Source: Clostridiales bacterium 1_7_47FAA (GTDB lineage Bacteria; Bacillota; Clostridia; Lachnospirales; Lachnospiraceae). Taken from it: a stretch of DNA of 64,000 nucleotides. Both the position numbers and the translations under genes were made by a program. The stretch covers positions 983,987 to 1,047,986 of the forward strand of contig DS990261.1 of the NCBI GenBank assembly GCA_000155435.1. Direction: 5' to 3'. Positions 43,146 through 52,388 of the stretch are shown piece after piece. Numbering within the stretch: the stretch's first letter is position 1; every line of letters begins with the position of its first letter. The notes beneath the pieces are model-generated. The model was not told the DNA's origin. It worked only from the letters and a program-made list of their open reading frames with translations, and searched no databases.

Positions 43146-44963
43146 ATGAAGGAACTCATATGGGGAAAAACGCTGCGCTCGCGGCTGATACGGTACAATT
43201 TTTTCATTATCTGCGTCATTGCCATATTTGTCAGTGTGTGCACTTACATAACGGCCAGCCGCAAGACGCTGGAGGTGGCCAAGAACTCGCTGCAGCACCA
43301 GGTGGAGGGGGTATCCTACCGCTACCAGCTGGCCTACGAGGAAATGATTAACATCGTGCTCAACTGCACGGAGCGTGGGACCTTCAACCTGGGGGAAGTG
43401 GGCAGGCAGACAACGCCTGCGGCCAGGAAGAAGGGACTGGATTATGCGGAGCGCATCAAGGATTACTGTGCAATCACGGAGTACGGGGACTATATTGTGA
43501 AGCTGTCCGTCTTTGACGACAGGGGGAGCCTTGTGCAGACAGGCACCTCCTTTGGAAGCACGGAGGATGCCAGGGAAATATTAAAAGGCGGCTGGCTGGA
43601 GGACGAGCTGTTAAAAACAATGGACAGCTATGAGCTGGACCTGGTGCCCAACCCGTTTTTCCAGCATGAGGGAAATGTGCTCCCCATTGCCAGGACCCTG
43701 GGCAGCAGCGCCGCGCCCGGGGGCTGGGTGGTGTTAAGCCTTTCCACCCAGCTGTTCCAGGATATGCTGGAGGATGCGGGCGGCGGCCAGGAAGCCGTGG
43801 TGGTGACCGGGGACGGCAAGCGGGTGGCTTCCCTCTACGAGCCGGAGGAACACAGGGAGGAGAATGACAGGATCATCCGGAGCCTTCTGGACTCCGGGAA
43901 GGATAAGGGGCTTCTTGAGATGAAGGTCCACGGGAAGCAGAGCCTGGTGGCCTTTGAGAAATACCAGCGCAGCGGTATCCTGGTATATGAGAACCTGGCC
44001 CTGGACAGCCTGACCAGCGACCGCCTTATGATCATCCAGACCGTCATCATCATGTTCGCGGCCTGCCTGATATTCGGGTTCATCCTGTCCGTGCTCATCA
44101 CCAACCAGATTAAGAAGCCCATTGACCGCCTGGTCAGGCACATCGGGGATGTGGCGGCCGGGGACTTTACAAGGGATCCTGATATTGAGGGCGAGGACGA
44201 AATCGGGACCGTGGGCAAGGTGGTCAATGACATGTCCCAGCAGATTGACGGACTGATGGCGGAACGGCTGGAGAATGAAAAGGAAAAGGGCGTGCTGGAA
44301 CTGAAAATGCTTCAGGCACAGATTAATCCCCATTTCCTCTACAACACCCTGGATTCCATCCGCTGGATTGCCGTCATCCAGAAAAACAGCGGCATTGTGA
44401 AGATGGTGACCGCCCTTTCCGGCCTGTTAAAGAACATGGCTAAAGGCTTTGACGAGAAGGTCACCCTTCAGCGGGAACTGGATTTCCTGAACGATTATGT
44501 GACCATTGAAAAGGTGAAATATGTGGAGCTGTTCGACCTGGAGGTAAAGGTGGACAATCCGAAGCTTCTGAACGCCATGGTAATCAAGCTGACCCTTCAG
44601 CCCCTTGTGGAAAATGCCATCTTCAACGGCATAGAGCCGAACGGCAAACACGGCACCATCCTGATCCACGCGTATGAGGAAAAAGGATGCCTGCTGATCC
44701 AGGTAAGGGATGACGGCAGGGGGATACCGAAGGAGAAGCTTGCCGCCATCCTTGACAACACGGAAAAGGTCAAGGGCAATACCATGAGCGGGATCGGCCT
44801 TCCCAATGTGGAGCGCCGCATCAAGCTGAATTACGGGGAGCAGTACGGCCTCACCATTGAGAGCGAAGAGGGGAAATATACGGAAATCACTGTTAAAATA
44901 CCCCTGGAATATGATACAATCGTGGGGCGGGGGGATGGAACCGATGAAAAAGATAAGGGGTAA
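43146..44963 (+). CDS. YesM-type sensor histidine kinase
   Basis: Membrane kinase of 605 residues. One helix near residues 18-38, an extracellular dCache-like sensing domain to about 295, a second helix at about 298-318, a HAMP linker to 375, then the HisKA-like His_kinase motif with phosphorylated His396 in QINPHFLYNTLDSI and an HATPase domain (N box LVENAIFNGI, G boxes DDGRGI and GIGLPNV). The family reports extracellular sugars to AraC-type response regulators. The partner gene starts six bases later. GGGAGG upstream supports the start. Confidence 0.92.
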   Translation: MKELIWGKTLRSRLIRYNFFIICVIAIFVSVCTYITASRKTLEVAKNSLQHQVEGVSYRYQLAYEEMINIVLNCTERGTFNLGEVGRQTTPAARKKGLDYAERIKDYCAITEYGDYIVKLSVFDDRGSLVQTGTSFGSTEDAREILKGGWLEDELLKTMDSYELDLVPNPFFQHEGNVLPIARTLGSSAAPGGWVVLSLSTQLFQDMLEDAGGGQEAVVVTGDGKRVASLYEPEEHREENDRIIRSLLDSGKDKGLLEMKVHGKQSLVAFEKYQRSGILVYENLALDSLTSDRLMIIQTVIIMFAACLIFGFILSVLITNQIKKPIDRLVRHIGDVAAGDFTRDPDIEGEDEIGTVGKVVNDMSQQIDGLMAERLENEKEKGVLELKMLQAQINPHFLYNTLDSIRWIAVIQKNSGIVKMVTALSGLLKNMAKGFDEKVTLQRELDFLNDYVTIEKVKYVELFDLEVKVDNPKLLNAMVIKLTLQPLVENAIFNGIEPNGKHGTILIHAYEEKGCLLIQVRDDGRGIPKEKLAAILDNTEKVKGNTMSGIGLPNVERRIKLNYGEQYGLTIESEEGKYTEITVKIPLEYDTIVGRGDGTDEKDKG

Positions 44964-44969
44964 TGAGAT

Positions 44970-46700
44970 ATGTACCGTGTGATGATAGTTGATGATGAAC
45001 CGTTGATCCTGGCCGGGATTGCATCCCTGCTGAACTGGGAGGAGCACGGCTGTACCGTGGGGGCCAGGTGCGCCAACGGCCAGCAGGCCCTCAGGCAGAT
45101 GGAGGAACAGAAGCCGGATATCGTTATAACGGATATCAAGATGCCGGGCATGGACGGGATTGAGCTGATGAAGCAGGTCAAGGACAAGGGATGGGACGAT
45201 GTCATCTTCATCCTGCTGACCAACCTGGAAGAGTTCAGCCTGGCCCGCCAGGCCATGAGCCTTGGGGCAGTGGAATATTTGGTGAAGATGGAACTGACAG
45301 AGGATAAGCTGGCTGACAGCCTGAAGGCGGCCGTGGCCCGGCGTGAAATGAAACGCAAGGCAGAGGCGGCCGATACCGTCATGGCCCGGTCGGAGGAGGA
45401 CATACTGAAAGAGTATATAGAGGGACTTCTCATCGGGCGAGGGGAGATGGTCAATGGGGATGGTACGGGGATAGGACGCGATGTGGATATCCGGGCCGAT
45501 GTGGATACCTGGGGTAATGCAGATACCCGGGCGGATGCAGATACCCGGGTCAATGCAGATACCCGGGCCGATGCAGACCGGACGGCTTCTGGTACCATCC
45601 CTGTATTCCGGGAACCAATCATGGCCATCATCAGTTTCAACTATGGTTATGAGGGATTTTCCTCTGATTTCACAAGGGAGGACCAGAAGAAGGTAATCTC
45701 CTTTGCGGAAAATATCATCGGGCAGATGGTAAAAGGTTATTTTGACCACAGCTGCCTGGTGCGCAGGGAACTGATCAGCCTGGTGCTGGTGGTTTCGGCA
45801 GAGGGCATGCCGGATTACAGGGAGCAGATGCGAAGCCTTGGGGAGAAAATCATTTCCGTGGTAAAGGACTACTTCGAAGTGTCCGTGTCCGTACATGTCA
45901 GCACCAGGAAGGAAAGCCTTGAGGACTTTGGCGAGCTTCTGTATGAGGCCATGAGCGCGGCCAACCATTATTTTTACTGCTTTGCTGACCCGGTTGTGTT
46001 TTATTCGGCTGAGTGTGAGACAAGCGCCAGACATACGGCAAGCTTCCATATCGGATTCCTGAAAAAGGATTTGTCCCAGGCCGTTGCCATGAATGACAGC
46101 GCCGCCCTGGAAGGGATACTGGACCAGGTGGTATGCCTGTTAAAGGAAAATAACCCCTCCAGGCAGCAGGCCGTGAACGCCTGTGCAAATCTGTATTTTT
46201 TCCTGGCCTCCTTTTTTGAGGAAGGGGAGGAAGAGGATTTTCCCTATGAGGTCAATATCATGGAAAAACTGGGGAGGCTTGGGACCCTGGGCCAGATCAT
46301 ACAGTGGATTAACTGGTTTAAGGCAGCCGTTTCCTCCATTTTAGAACGCCGCAGGGACACGCGGGTGGATAAGATTGCGGAGATGGTGCGGGAATATGTG
46401 ATGGAGCACTATAAAGAGCGCATAACCCTGGGCCAGGTAGCGGAAGCTCTGAACATCAGCCAGGGATATTTAAGCACTGCCTTTAAGAAACAGTCCGGGG
46501 AATCATTTACCAGCTATGTGTCCGCCATTAAGATAGAAAAAGCCAAGGAGCTGATAGAAGGCCATCAGTATATGATGTATGAGATATCGGACCTGCTGGG
46601 CTTTGACACGCCCTTTTATTTCAGCAAGGTATTCAAGAAAGTCGCGGGGATTTCGCCGAAGGAGTACGAGGCCCAGTGCCTGAAGCAGAAAAAATTATAA
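44970..46700 (+). CDS. YesN-type response regulator with AraC DNA-binding domain
   Basis: Regulator of 576 residues. Receiver domain 1-125 with Asp55 as phosphorylation site (ITDIKMPG) and Asp8-Asp9. A middle region of about 300 residues contains a six-unit repeat (residues 171-205, units such as NADTRA and DADTRV). The C-terminal AraC domain (about 475-570) has two helix-turn-helix motifs (LGQVAEALNISQGYLSTAFK; YEISDLLGFDTPFYFSKVF). It should activate the adjacent ABC importer and lyase genes when the kinase senses a sugar. The repeat replaces a normally unremarkable linker and is probably surface-exposed. Confidence 0.92.
   Translation: MYRVMIVDDEPLILAGIASLLNWEEHGCTVGARCANGQQALRQMEEQKPDIVITDIKMPGMDGIELMKQVKDKGWDDVIFILLTNLEEFSLARQAMSLGAVEYLVKMELTEDKLADSLKAAVARREMKRKAEAADTVMARSEEDILKEYIEGLLIGRGEMVNGDGTGIGRDVDIRADVDTWGNADTRADADTRVNADTRADADRTASGTIPVFREPIMAIISFNYGYEGFSSDFTREDQKKVISFAENIIGQMVKGYFDHSCLVRRELISLVLVVSAEGMPDYREQMRSLGEKIISVVKDYFEVSVSVHVSTRKESLEDFGELLYEAMSAANHYFYCFADPVVFYSAECETSARHTASFHIGFLKKDLSQAVAMNDSAALEGILDQVVCLLKENNPSRQQAVNACANLYFFLASFFEEGEEEDFPYEVNIMEKLGRLGTLGQIIQWINWFKAAVSSILERRRDTRVDKIAEMVREYVMEHYKERITLGQVAEALNISQGYLSTAFKKQSGESFTSYVSAIKIEKAKELIEGHQYMMYEISDLLGFDTPFYFSKVFKKVAGISPKEYEAQCLKQKKL
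45480..45587 (+). repeat. in-frame 18-bp tandem repeat inside the response regulator
   Basis: Six units at 45480, 45498, 45516, 45534, 45552 and 45570. The best-conserved read NATGCAGATACCCGGGYN; the last is truncated by divergence. They encode DVDIRA, DVDTWG, NADTRA and similar hexapeptides, without disturbing the reading frame. Confidence 0.9.
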
Positions 46701-46705
46701 AAACA

Positions 46706-46800
46706 TGAAAATTTTACATGTAAAAATCATGCCCACCTGAAAATTTTGCAAAAAGTATGTTGAGGGTGGATTCGGTTCATAAAACCTTTCTGGTATGATT
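46706..46800 (+). promoter_or_regulatory. candidate activator-dependent promoter of the ABC importer
   Basis: TATGAT at 46795-46800 has only a poor -35 (TTCGGT, 46772-46777), as expected when an AraC-type activator is needed. Upstream are two similar boxes, TGAAAATTTT (46706-46715) and TGAAAAATTTT (46738-46748), about three helical turns apart, that could bind the adjacent YesN-type regulator. Confidence 0.45.
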
Positions 46801-46842
46801 ATATCAAGATTTGAAATAACAAATTTTAAGGAGGGTTTTATT

Positions 46843-48195
46843 ATGAAATTAAAAAAGACAGTGGCACTGGCATTGGTAACAGCCATGACAGCAACCATGG
46901 CAGCTGGATGCGGCGGATCATCATCGGATAAGGGCGCTGCACCGGATACCACGGCGGCAGGAAGCGAGGCAGCGGACAGCAAGGAGACAAAGGCGCCTGA
47001 AACCGGCACAGGGGAGAAGCAGAAGCTGACCGTGTCTGTCTGGGACAATGACGCTACCCCGCAGTTCACTTCCGTTACAAAGGCATTTAATGAGAAATAT
47101 CCGGACGTGGAGGTTGAGTTCATTGACGCCCCGTCTGATGAATATAACAACAAGGTAACGGTCATGCTGGCTGGCGGCGATTCTGACCCGGATGTCATAT
47201 TCGTAAAGGATACAGAGAACCAGGTAACCATGAAGGATAAGGGACAGATCATGAACCTGGATGAATATATTGCAAAGGACGGCATTGACCTTGGGATGTA
47301 TAACGGGGTTGCGGACCAGTTAAAGATGGACGGCAGCAGCTATACGCTTCCATTCCGTAAGGACTGGTACATGCTGTACTACAACAAGGATTTATTTGAC
47401 AAGGCAGGTGTGGAATACCCATCCGCTGACATGACATGGGATGAGTATGAGGAACTGGCTAAGAAGATGACAAGCGGCGAGGGAAGCAGCAAGGTATACG
47501 GAACACACAACCACATATGGCAGGCCCTGGTTTCCAACTGGGCTGTACAGGATGGGAAGAATACCCTTATGAGCGAGGACTACAGCTTCTTAAAGCCATA
47601 CTATGAGCAGGCTTTAAGGATGCAGGACGAAGGTGTACTGCAGAGCTATGCCAACTTAAAGACAGGCGGCATCCACTACATCAGTGTATTTGAGCAGCAG
47701 CAGTGTGCAATGCTTCCCATGGGTTCATGGTTCATCGGGACCCTGATCCAGGATAAGGATGCAGGCAAGTTTGACTTTAACTGGGGCGTTACAGCCATTC
47801 CCCATCCGGCTGACACCAAGGCCGGTGCAACCGTTGGTTCCACCACACCGGTTGCAATCAATGCAAAATCCGATGTGCCTGACCTGGCATGGGAGTATGT
47901 GAAGTTCGTCACCGGCGAAGAGGGCGGGGAAGTCCTGGCCGACAACGGTATCTTCCCGGCAGCAGAGTCCGAGGCCATCAGCAGCAGGCTGGCCGCAATC
48001 CCAGGATTCCCTGAGGACAGCCAGGATGCGCTCAAGACCACCAGCTGGGTCCTGGACCGTCCGCTGGATGCCAAGATGGCAGCCGTAAGGAAGGTTCTGG
48101 AAGAAGAGCATGACCTGATCATGATTGGCGAGGAAGATGTGGATACCGGTATTGCCAACATGAACCAGAGGGCCCAGGAGGCAAGGGAAGACTAA
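46843..48195 (+). CDS. ABC sugar transporter substrate-binding lipoprotein
   Basis: Family 1 solute-binding protein of 450 residues. Lipoprotein signal ending AAGC (Cys23), a Gly/Ser/Thr-rich linker, then the sugar-binding fold: KLTVSVWDNDATPQFTSV, RKDWYMLYYNKDLFDKAGVEYP, and LPMGSWFIG near the C-terminal lobe. With a heparinase-like lyase and GH88 downstream, unsaturated uronic oligosaccharides are the likely ligand (inference). Start at 46843 has AAGGAGGG upstream. A terminator hairpin separates it from the permease genes, so more binding protein than permease can be made. Confidence 0.92.
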   Translation: MKLKKTVALALVTAMTATMAAGCGGSSSDKGAAPDTTAAGSEAADSKETKAPETGTGEKQKLTVSVWDNDATPQFTSVTKAFNEKYPDVEVEFIDAPSDEYNNKVTVMLAGGDSDPDVIFVKDTENQVTMKDKGQIMNLDEYIAKDGIDLGMYNGVADQLKMDGSSYTLPFRKDWYMLYYNKDLFDKAGVEYPSADMTWDEYEELAKKMTSGEGSSKVYGTHNHIWQALVSNWAVQDGKNTLMSEDYSFLKPYYEQALRMQDEGVLQSYANLKTGGIHYISVFEQQQCAMLPMGSWFIGTLIQDKDAGKFDFNWGVTAIPHPADTKAGATVGSTTPVAINAKSDVPDLAWEYVKFVTGEEGGEVLADNGIFPAAESEAISSRLAAIPGFPEDSQDALKTTSWVLDRPLDAKMAAVRKVLEEEHDLIMIGEEDVDTGIANMNQRAQEARED

Positions 48196-48213
48196 GGATT
48201 CACGGGATAAAAC

Positions 48214-48297
48214 AAAGAGCGTCTGATTATTCAAACACGCCCTGGTTTAAGGGCGTGGCACGCGCTGACGTGCTGACGGAGGTTGGACGCTCTTTTT
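48214..48297 (+). terminator. partial terminator between binding-protein and permease genes
   Basis: AAAGAGCGTC (48214-48223) pairs with GACGCTCTTT (48286-48295), followed by T to 48297. Two inner hairpins (CACGCCC/GGGCGTG and GCACG/CGTGC) form a multi-branched structure. Confidence 0.75.
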
Positions 48298-48333
48298 GTG
48301 CCTTAAAATAAGTGTGTAAGCGTGTTTGAATAA
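48227..48333. repeat. 107-bp element with 14-bp perfect terminal inverted repeats
   Basis: TTATTCAAACACGC (48227-48240) and GCGTGTTTGAATAA (48320-48333) are exact reverse complements. They share TCAAACACGC with the ends of the 160-bp palindrome at 35004-35163, suggesting a related MITE-like family. The left repeat lies inside the terminator structure, so the two foldings compete. Confidence 0.6.
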
Positions 48334-48344
48334 GGGATATGGTG

Positions 48345-49244
48345 ATGGAAATGACAGGAAAACAGAAAAAAGCATTGAAGAGGAACGCCATTGGCTACTC
48401 TTTCATACTTCCGAATTTTATCGGATATTTTATCTTTATATTTGTTCCGGTAATTCTGACCTTTGTATTATGTGTGATGAAGTGGGACGGCTCCAGCGCG
48501 CCCATGGAATTTGTAGGGCTTAAGAATTTCGTGAAGCTGTTCCATGACAGCGGCTTTCGGATTTCAGTCAGCAACACCCTCTTTTATGCGGTCTTTACCG
48601 TTCCCCTTACCATGGTGGCGGCCCTTCTGATTGCAGTGCTGCTGAATTCCAAGATTAAGGGAATCGTGGTTTACCGTACCGCGTTCTTCTTCCCCTATGT
48701 TGCCTCGCTGGTGGCGGTGGGCGCTGTCTGGAACATGCTGTTCCAGCCTGAGTTCGGCCCGGTTAATGAATTCCTCAAGTTCGTCGGCGTTGCCAATCCG
48801 CCTAAGTGGTGCGCGTCCACGGACTGGGCCATGATTGTCATCATCATTGTCAGCGTGTGGAAGTACATGGGGTATTACATGGTGGTGTACCTGGCCGCCC
48901 TTCAGGGCATTTCCCAGGACCTGTACGAGGCAGCCAGCATTGACGGGGCCACCGGCTTTAAGAAATTCCGCTATATCACCATTCCCATGCTTAAACCCAC
49001 CACCTTCTTTGTCATCATCATGATGACCATCCAGTGCTTCAAGGTATTTGACCTGATTTACGTCATGACGGGGGGCGGCCCGGGACGTTCCACCAATGTG
49101 CTGGTGAACCATATCTACAACGCGGCCTTTGTGGACTTCAAGTTCGGATATGCAAGCGCAAGCGCCCTGGTGCTCTTTGCCATTGTGCTGGTGGTGACCC
49201 TGGTACAGTTCCAGGGTGAGAAGAAGTTTACGGATTACGTATAG
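48345..49244 (+). CDS. ABC sugar transporter permease (MalF type)
   Basis: Membrane permease of 299 residues with six helices. The coupling motif EAASIDGATGFKKFRYITIPMLKP is well kept (EAA-loop, about residue 190). It forms the channel with the next permease; the ATPase is probably a shared MsmK-type subunit encoded elsewhere, as no ATPase gene is here. ATG at 48345 is preferred over 48339 because AAGGG is then eight bases upstream. Confidence 0.9.
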   Translation: MEMTGKQKKALKRNAIGYSFILPNFIGYFIFIFVPVILTFVLCVMKWDGSSAPMEFVGLKNFVKLFHDSGFRISVSNTLFYAVFTVPLTMVAALLIAVLLNSKIKGIVVYRTAFFFPYVASLVAVGAVWNMLFQPEFGPVNEFLKFVGVANPPKWCASTDWAMIVIIIVSVWKYMGYYMVVYLAALQGISQDLYEAASIDGATGFKKFRYITIPMLKPTTFFVIIMMTIQCFKVFDLIYVMTGGGPGRSTNVLVNHIYNAAFVDFKFGYASASALVLFAIVLVVTLVQFQGEKKFTDYV

Positions 49245-49255
49245 GAGGCAGGAAG

Positions 49256-50083
49256 ATGGAGACAAGAACATTACATAGCAAAGTTATAATCTATACACTG
49301 CTGACCGTACTGGCAGTCCTGGTGGTGGTTCCCTTTTTCTGGATGCTTCTGGCTTCGGTCAAAACCAGCAACGAGGTGTTCAGCATTCCCATGCGGCTGT
49401 TCCCCAAAGAGTTCCAGTGGGGCAATTACCAGACAATCTGGGATAAGATTCCCCTCCTGACCTTTTTCAAGAACACATTCAAGATTGCGGTCCTGACAAC
49501 GCTTTTACAGGTATTTACCAGCTGTTTTGCGGCTTACGGCTTTTCAAAGGTGGAATTTAAGGGAAGGGATATCCTGTTCCTGATATCCGTGACCACCTTT
49601 GCAGTGCCTTGGCAGGCATATATGGTGCCTCAGTTTGCGCTGATTTCCAGGATGGGCCTTACGGACTCCCATCTGGGACTTATCCTGATGCAGGCATTTT
49701 CAGGGTTCGGCGTGTTCCTGATCCGCCAGTTCATGATCGGCGTTCCCAATGAACTGCTGGAGGCTGCCAGGATTGACGGGCTTTCCGAGTACGGCATATT
49801 CGCAAAGGTTGCCCTGCCCCTTGTGAAACCTGGTATTGCAACCCTGGTCATCTTTACTTTTGTAAATATATGGAATGACTTTATGGGACCGCTGATTTAT
49901 TTAAACAGCACCAGATTAAAGACCATCCAGCTGGGCATCAGGATGTTCATTTCCCAGTATGGCGCGGACTATGCGCTTATCATGGCGGCTTCGGTGTGCT
50001 CCCTGATTCCGGTCCTTGTTGTGTTCATGGTCTGCCAGAAATGGTTTGTGGAAGGAATCACGGCTGGAGGCGTAAAGGGCTGA
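49256..50083 (+). CDS. ABC sugar transporter permease (MalG type)
   Basis: Membrane permease of 275 residues with six helices and the EAA motif LLEAARIDGLSEYGIFAKVALPLVKPG. Second channel subunit of the importer. The stop codon overlaps the start of the lyase gene (TGATG), so transport and degradation genes are coupled. Confidence 0.92.
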   Translation: METRTLHSKVIIYTLLTVLAVLVVVPFFWMLLASVKTSNEVFSIPMRLFPKEFQWGNYQTIWDKIPLLTFFKNTFKIAVLTTLLQVFTSCFAAYGFSKVEFKGRDILFLISVTTFAVPWQAYMVPQFALISRMGLTDSHLGLILMQAFSGFGVFLIRQFMIGVPNELLEAARIDGLSEYGIFAKVALPLVKPGIATLVIFTFVNIWNDFMGPLIYLNSTRLKTIQLGIRMFISQYGADYALIMAASVCSLIPVLVVFMVCQKWFVEGITAGGVKG

Positions 50084-52347
50084 TGGAGAAGGAAATGGAT
50101 GAAAGGATAGCCATGGATGGAAGGACAGCCATGGATGGAAGGGCGGTCATGGATGGAAAGACGGCCATGGATGGAAAGACGGCCGTATACGGAGCCATAT
50201 CCGATGACTGGAAGTGGTGCAGCGAGTACTGCCAAAATTACTGGCCCGAGGAATGCGCCCATATCCTGCGGATTGCGGATGATGCGGTAAGGCAGAGGTT
50301 CGTGTTCGACCTGCCCTGGGACATGGAGCAGACCGTCAGGGCAGTGGAGTTCGGCGGAAATACGGGCGGGATTGACTGGCAATACATGCCGGACGGGGAT
50401 CCGGAATTCATCTACCAGTTTAACCGCCACCGTTACTGGATCTGTCTGGGCCAGGCCTATGCCATGACGGGGGATGAACGGTATGCGGAATGCTTTGCCA
50501 GCCAGATGGTTTCCTGGGTAGAGAAGAATCCCATCACGGAAGAGACAAAAAGGACCACATGGCGCAGCATCGAGGCTGGAATCCGGGGAGAGAACTGGGT
50601 GAAGGCCATGGAATACTTTAAGGACAGCCGGACCGTGACAGATGGGATAAAGGCCGTGTTCAGGAAGGGCCTATGGGAACATGGGAATTATCTCATGAAC
50701 CACCGGACGCCCTTCAGCGACAAGAGCAACTGGGGCGTGCTGGAAAGCCATGGACTGTTCTGCATCGGTGCCGCGCTTTTGCGGGAGTCCGGGCAGCCGG
50801 GACAGTCCGCACAGGAGGGACGGTCCGTACAGCCTGGACAGCCCATGCAGACGGAGCATCCCATCCAGCCATACAGCCCCGGTGAAGCCGCCCTCTATGT
50901 GGAGGAATCCCTGAAGCGCCTGGTGCGCCAACTGTCCATCCAGGTCATGGATGACGGGGTCCAGTGGGAACAGTCCCCTATGTATCACAACGAGGTCCTG
51001 CGCTGCGTGCTGGAGGTCCTGCGCATGGCACGCCTCCACGGCATCCGCGTGCCGGACATCCTGAAGGACAAGGCACGGGCCATGGCCCATGCGGACCTGG
51101 CCTGGATGAAACCGGACCATACCCAGCCCTGTAATGGGGACAGTGACAGGACGGACCTGAGGGATGTGTTCACACCCGCCGCATTCTTACTGAAGGACAA
51201 ACACCTGCGGTATGCCGGATATGGACGTCTTGACTTTGAAAGCGTGTGGGAACTGGGGCCGGAGGCCGCCATGGAATATGAAAGCATGAAGTCTAAGGAA
51301 CCGGAGCAGCTTTTTTCCGTCATGGAACACAGCGGGAACTGGTGCCTGCGCTCCGGCTGGCATGGGGACAGCGACTACCTGCATTTCAAGTGCGGTTCCC
51401 TGGGCGGCGGACACGGACATTTTGACAAGCTTCACATCGACCTGTCCGTCCACGGGGAGGATGTGCTCATTGATTCCGGCAGATACACCTATGTGGACGG
51501 GGGCCTGCGGCGGCAGCTCAAATCCTCCTGCGCCCATAATGTCCCGGTGGTGGACTGGCAGGAATACACACAGTGCACCGGCTCCTGGGATGTAAAGGGG
51601 ACGGCCTGCGCCACGGGACAGCAGTGGTGCAGGAAGGGGGAATTTACCTTCCTTCAGGGAACCCACCTGGGATACCTGCCCGCTGGAGTCCTGGTGAACC
51701 GCCGGATTATTTCCATCGGCACCAGGATCCATGTTATCGTGGACGGGTTCTATGGACAGGGAACCCATGTGTGCAGCCAGATTTTCCATCTGAACCCGGC
51801 TGGAACCACGGAAATTAAGGGGAATACCTTCCTTTATCATGGAAGGGCTGCCGAGGCCGTGTTTACCGTGCTCACCCCCGGCGCTGCCCTGGAACTTGAG
51901 GATACCCCGGTTTCCTTCCATTACAACCAACTGGAACAGGGACCATGCGTCAGCATTTCCAGGGAAAACAGACTGTTTACTTCCATGGTGACCGTTATTA
52001 CAGGTTACGGCGGGGAAGATGGGGAACGGTGCGACATCCGGCGCGTGCCTGTCATTGCCCCGGTTACCGGGCGCCAGCTTGGGGACGGGGAGGCGGAGGC
52101 GGTCCGCATCCGGGAAGGAGGACATTCCTGGCTGGTGGTCATCAACCACGGGGAGACAGGGGCTGACAGCGAATACATCGGCGCTGACGGCTGCTACGGC
52201 CTGGGGCGCGTGATGGCCTGCGATGAAGCGGGATATGGGGAACCGGCCCAGGGGACGTATATCCCAGGAACCCCAGGAACTTCAGGAATCCCGGGAACTT
52301 CAGGAACCCCAGGGACCGCCCCGCTGATGACCGTGCTTCAATGGTAG
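50083..52347 (+). CDS. heparinase II/III-type polysaccharide lyase
   Basis: Enzyme of 754 residues with an N-terminal alpha/alpha toroid (about 40-380) and a C-terminal heparinase II/III beta-sandwich domain. The signature is SLGGGHGHFDKLHIDLSVHG followed by DSGRYTY, with the catalytic His/Tyr region. Family members cut uronic-acid glycosaminoglycans or alginate by elimination. No signal peptide, so it acts on imported oligosaccharides. Three repeat tracts interrupt it: residues 5-34 (MDGKTA-type units), about 237-266 (QPGQPM-type) and a PGT-rich tract near residue 727-745. Start at 50083 overlaps the permease stop and has GGAGG upstream. Exact PL family not assigned. Confidence 0.82.
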   Translation: MEKEMDERIAMDGRTAMDGRAVMDGKTAMDGKTAVYGAISDDWKWCSEYCQNYWPEECAHILRIADDAVRQRFVFDLPWDMEQTVRAVEFGGNTGGIDWQYMPDGDPEFIYQFNRHRYWICLGQAYAMTGDERYAECFASQMVSWVEKNPITEETKRTTWRSIEAGIRGENWVKAMEYFKDSRTVTDGIKAVFRKGLWEHGNYLMNHRTPFSDKSNWGVLESHGLFCIGAALLRESGQPGQSAQEGRSVQPGQPMQTEHPIQPYSPGEAALYVEESLKRLVRQLSIQVMDDGVQWEQSPMYHNEVLRCVLEVLRMARLHGIRVPDILKDKARAMAHADLAWMKPDHTQPCNGDSDRTDLRDVFTPAAFLLKDKHLRYAGYGRLDFESVWELGPEAAMEYESMKSKEPEQLFSVMEHSGNWCLRSGWHGDSDYLHFKCGSLGGGHGHFDKLHIDLSVHGEDVLIDSGRYTYVDGGLRRQLKSSCAHNVPVVDWQEYTQCTGSWDVKGTACATGQQWCRKGEFTFLQGTHLGYLPAGVLVNRRIISIGTRIHVIVDGFYGQGTHVCSQIFHLNPAGTTEIKGNTFLYHGRAAEAVFTVLTPGAALELEDTPVSFHYNQLEQGPCVSISRENRLFTSMVTVITGYGGEDGERCDIRRVPVIAPVTGRQLGDGEAEAVRIREGGHSWLVVINHGETGADSEYIGADGCYGLGRVMACDEAGYGEPAQGTYIPGTPGTSGIPGTSGTPGTAPLMTVLQW
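50095..50184 (+). repeat. five in-frame 18-bp repeats at the lyase N-terminus
   Basis: Units at 50095, 50113, 50131, 50149 and 50167, like ATGGATGGAAAGACGGCC. Each encodes MDxxxx and carries its own in-frame ATG, preceded by a purine-rich stretch from the unit before. Confidence 0.92.
50791..50880 (+). repeat. degenerate in-frame 18-bp repeats inside the lyase
   Basis: About five hexapeptide units such as QEGRSV, QPGQPM and QTEHPI between two helices of the toroid domain. The sequence is unrelated to the repeat at 50095. Confidence 0.75.
52261..52317 (+). repeat. in-frame 9-bp repeats near the lyase C-terminus
   Basis: Units of CCAGGAACC/TCAGGAACC type, encoding PGT, SGI and SGT tripeptides in a collagen-like tract just before the stop. 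Confidence 0.85.
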
Positions 52348-52388
52348 GACGCACAATGGAACCATAAGGATCATGATGAGGAGCGATT

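Noticed and set aside
44427-46049. Long minus-strand open frame of 540 codons
   Set aside because: Antisense to the kinase and response regulator; the apparent repeats are the complement of the in-frame 18-bp repeat.
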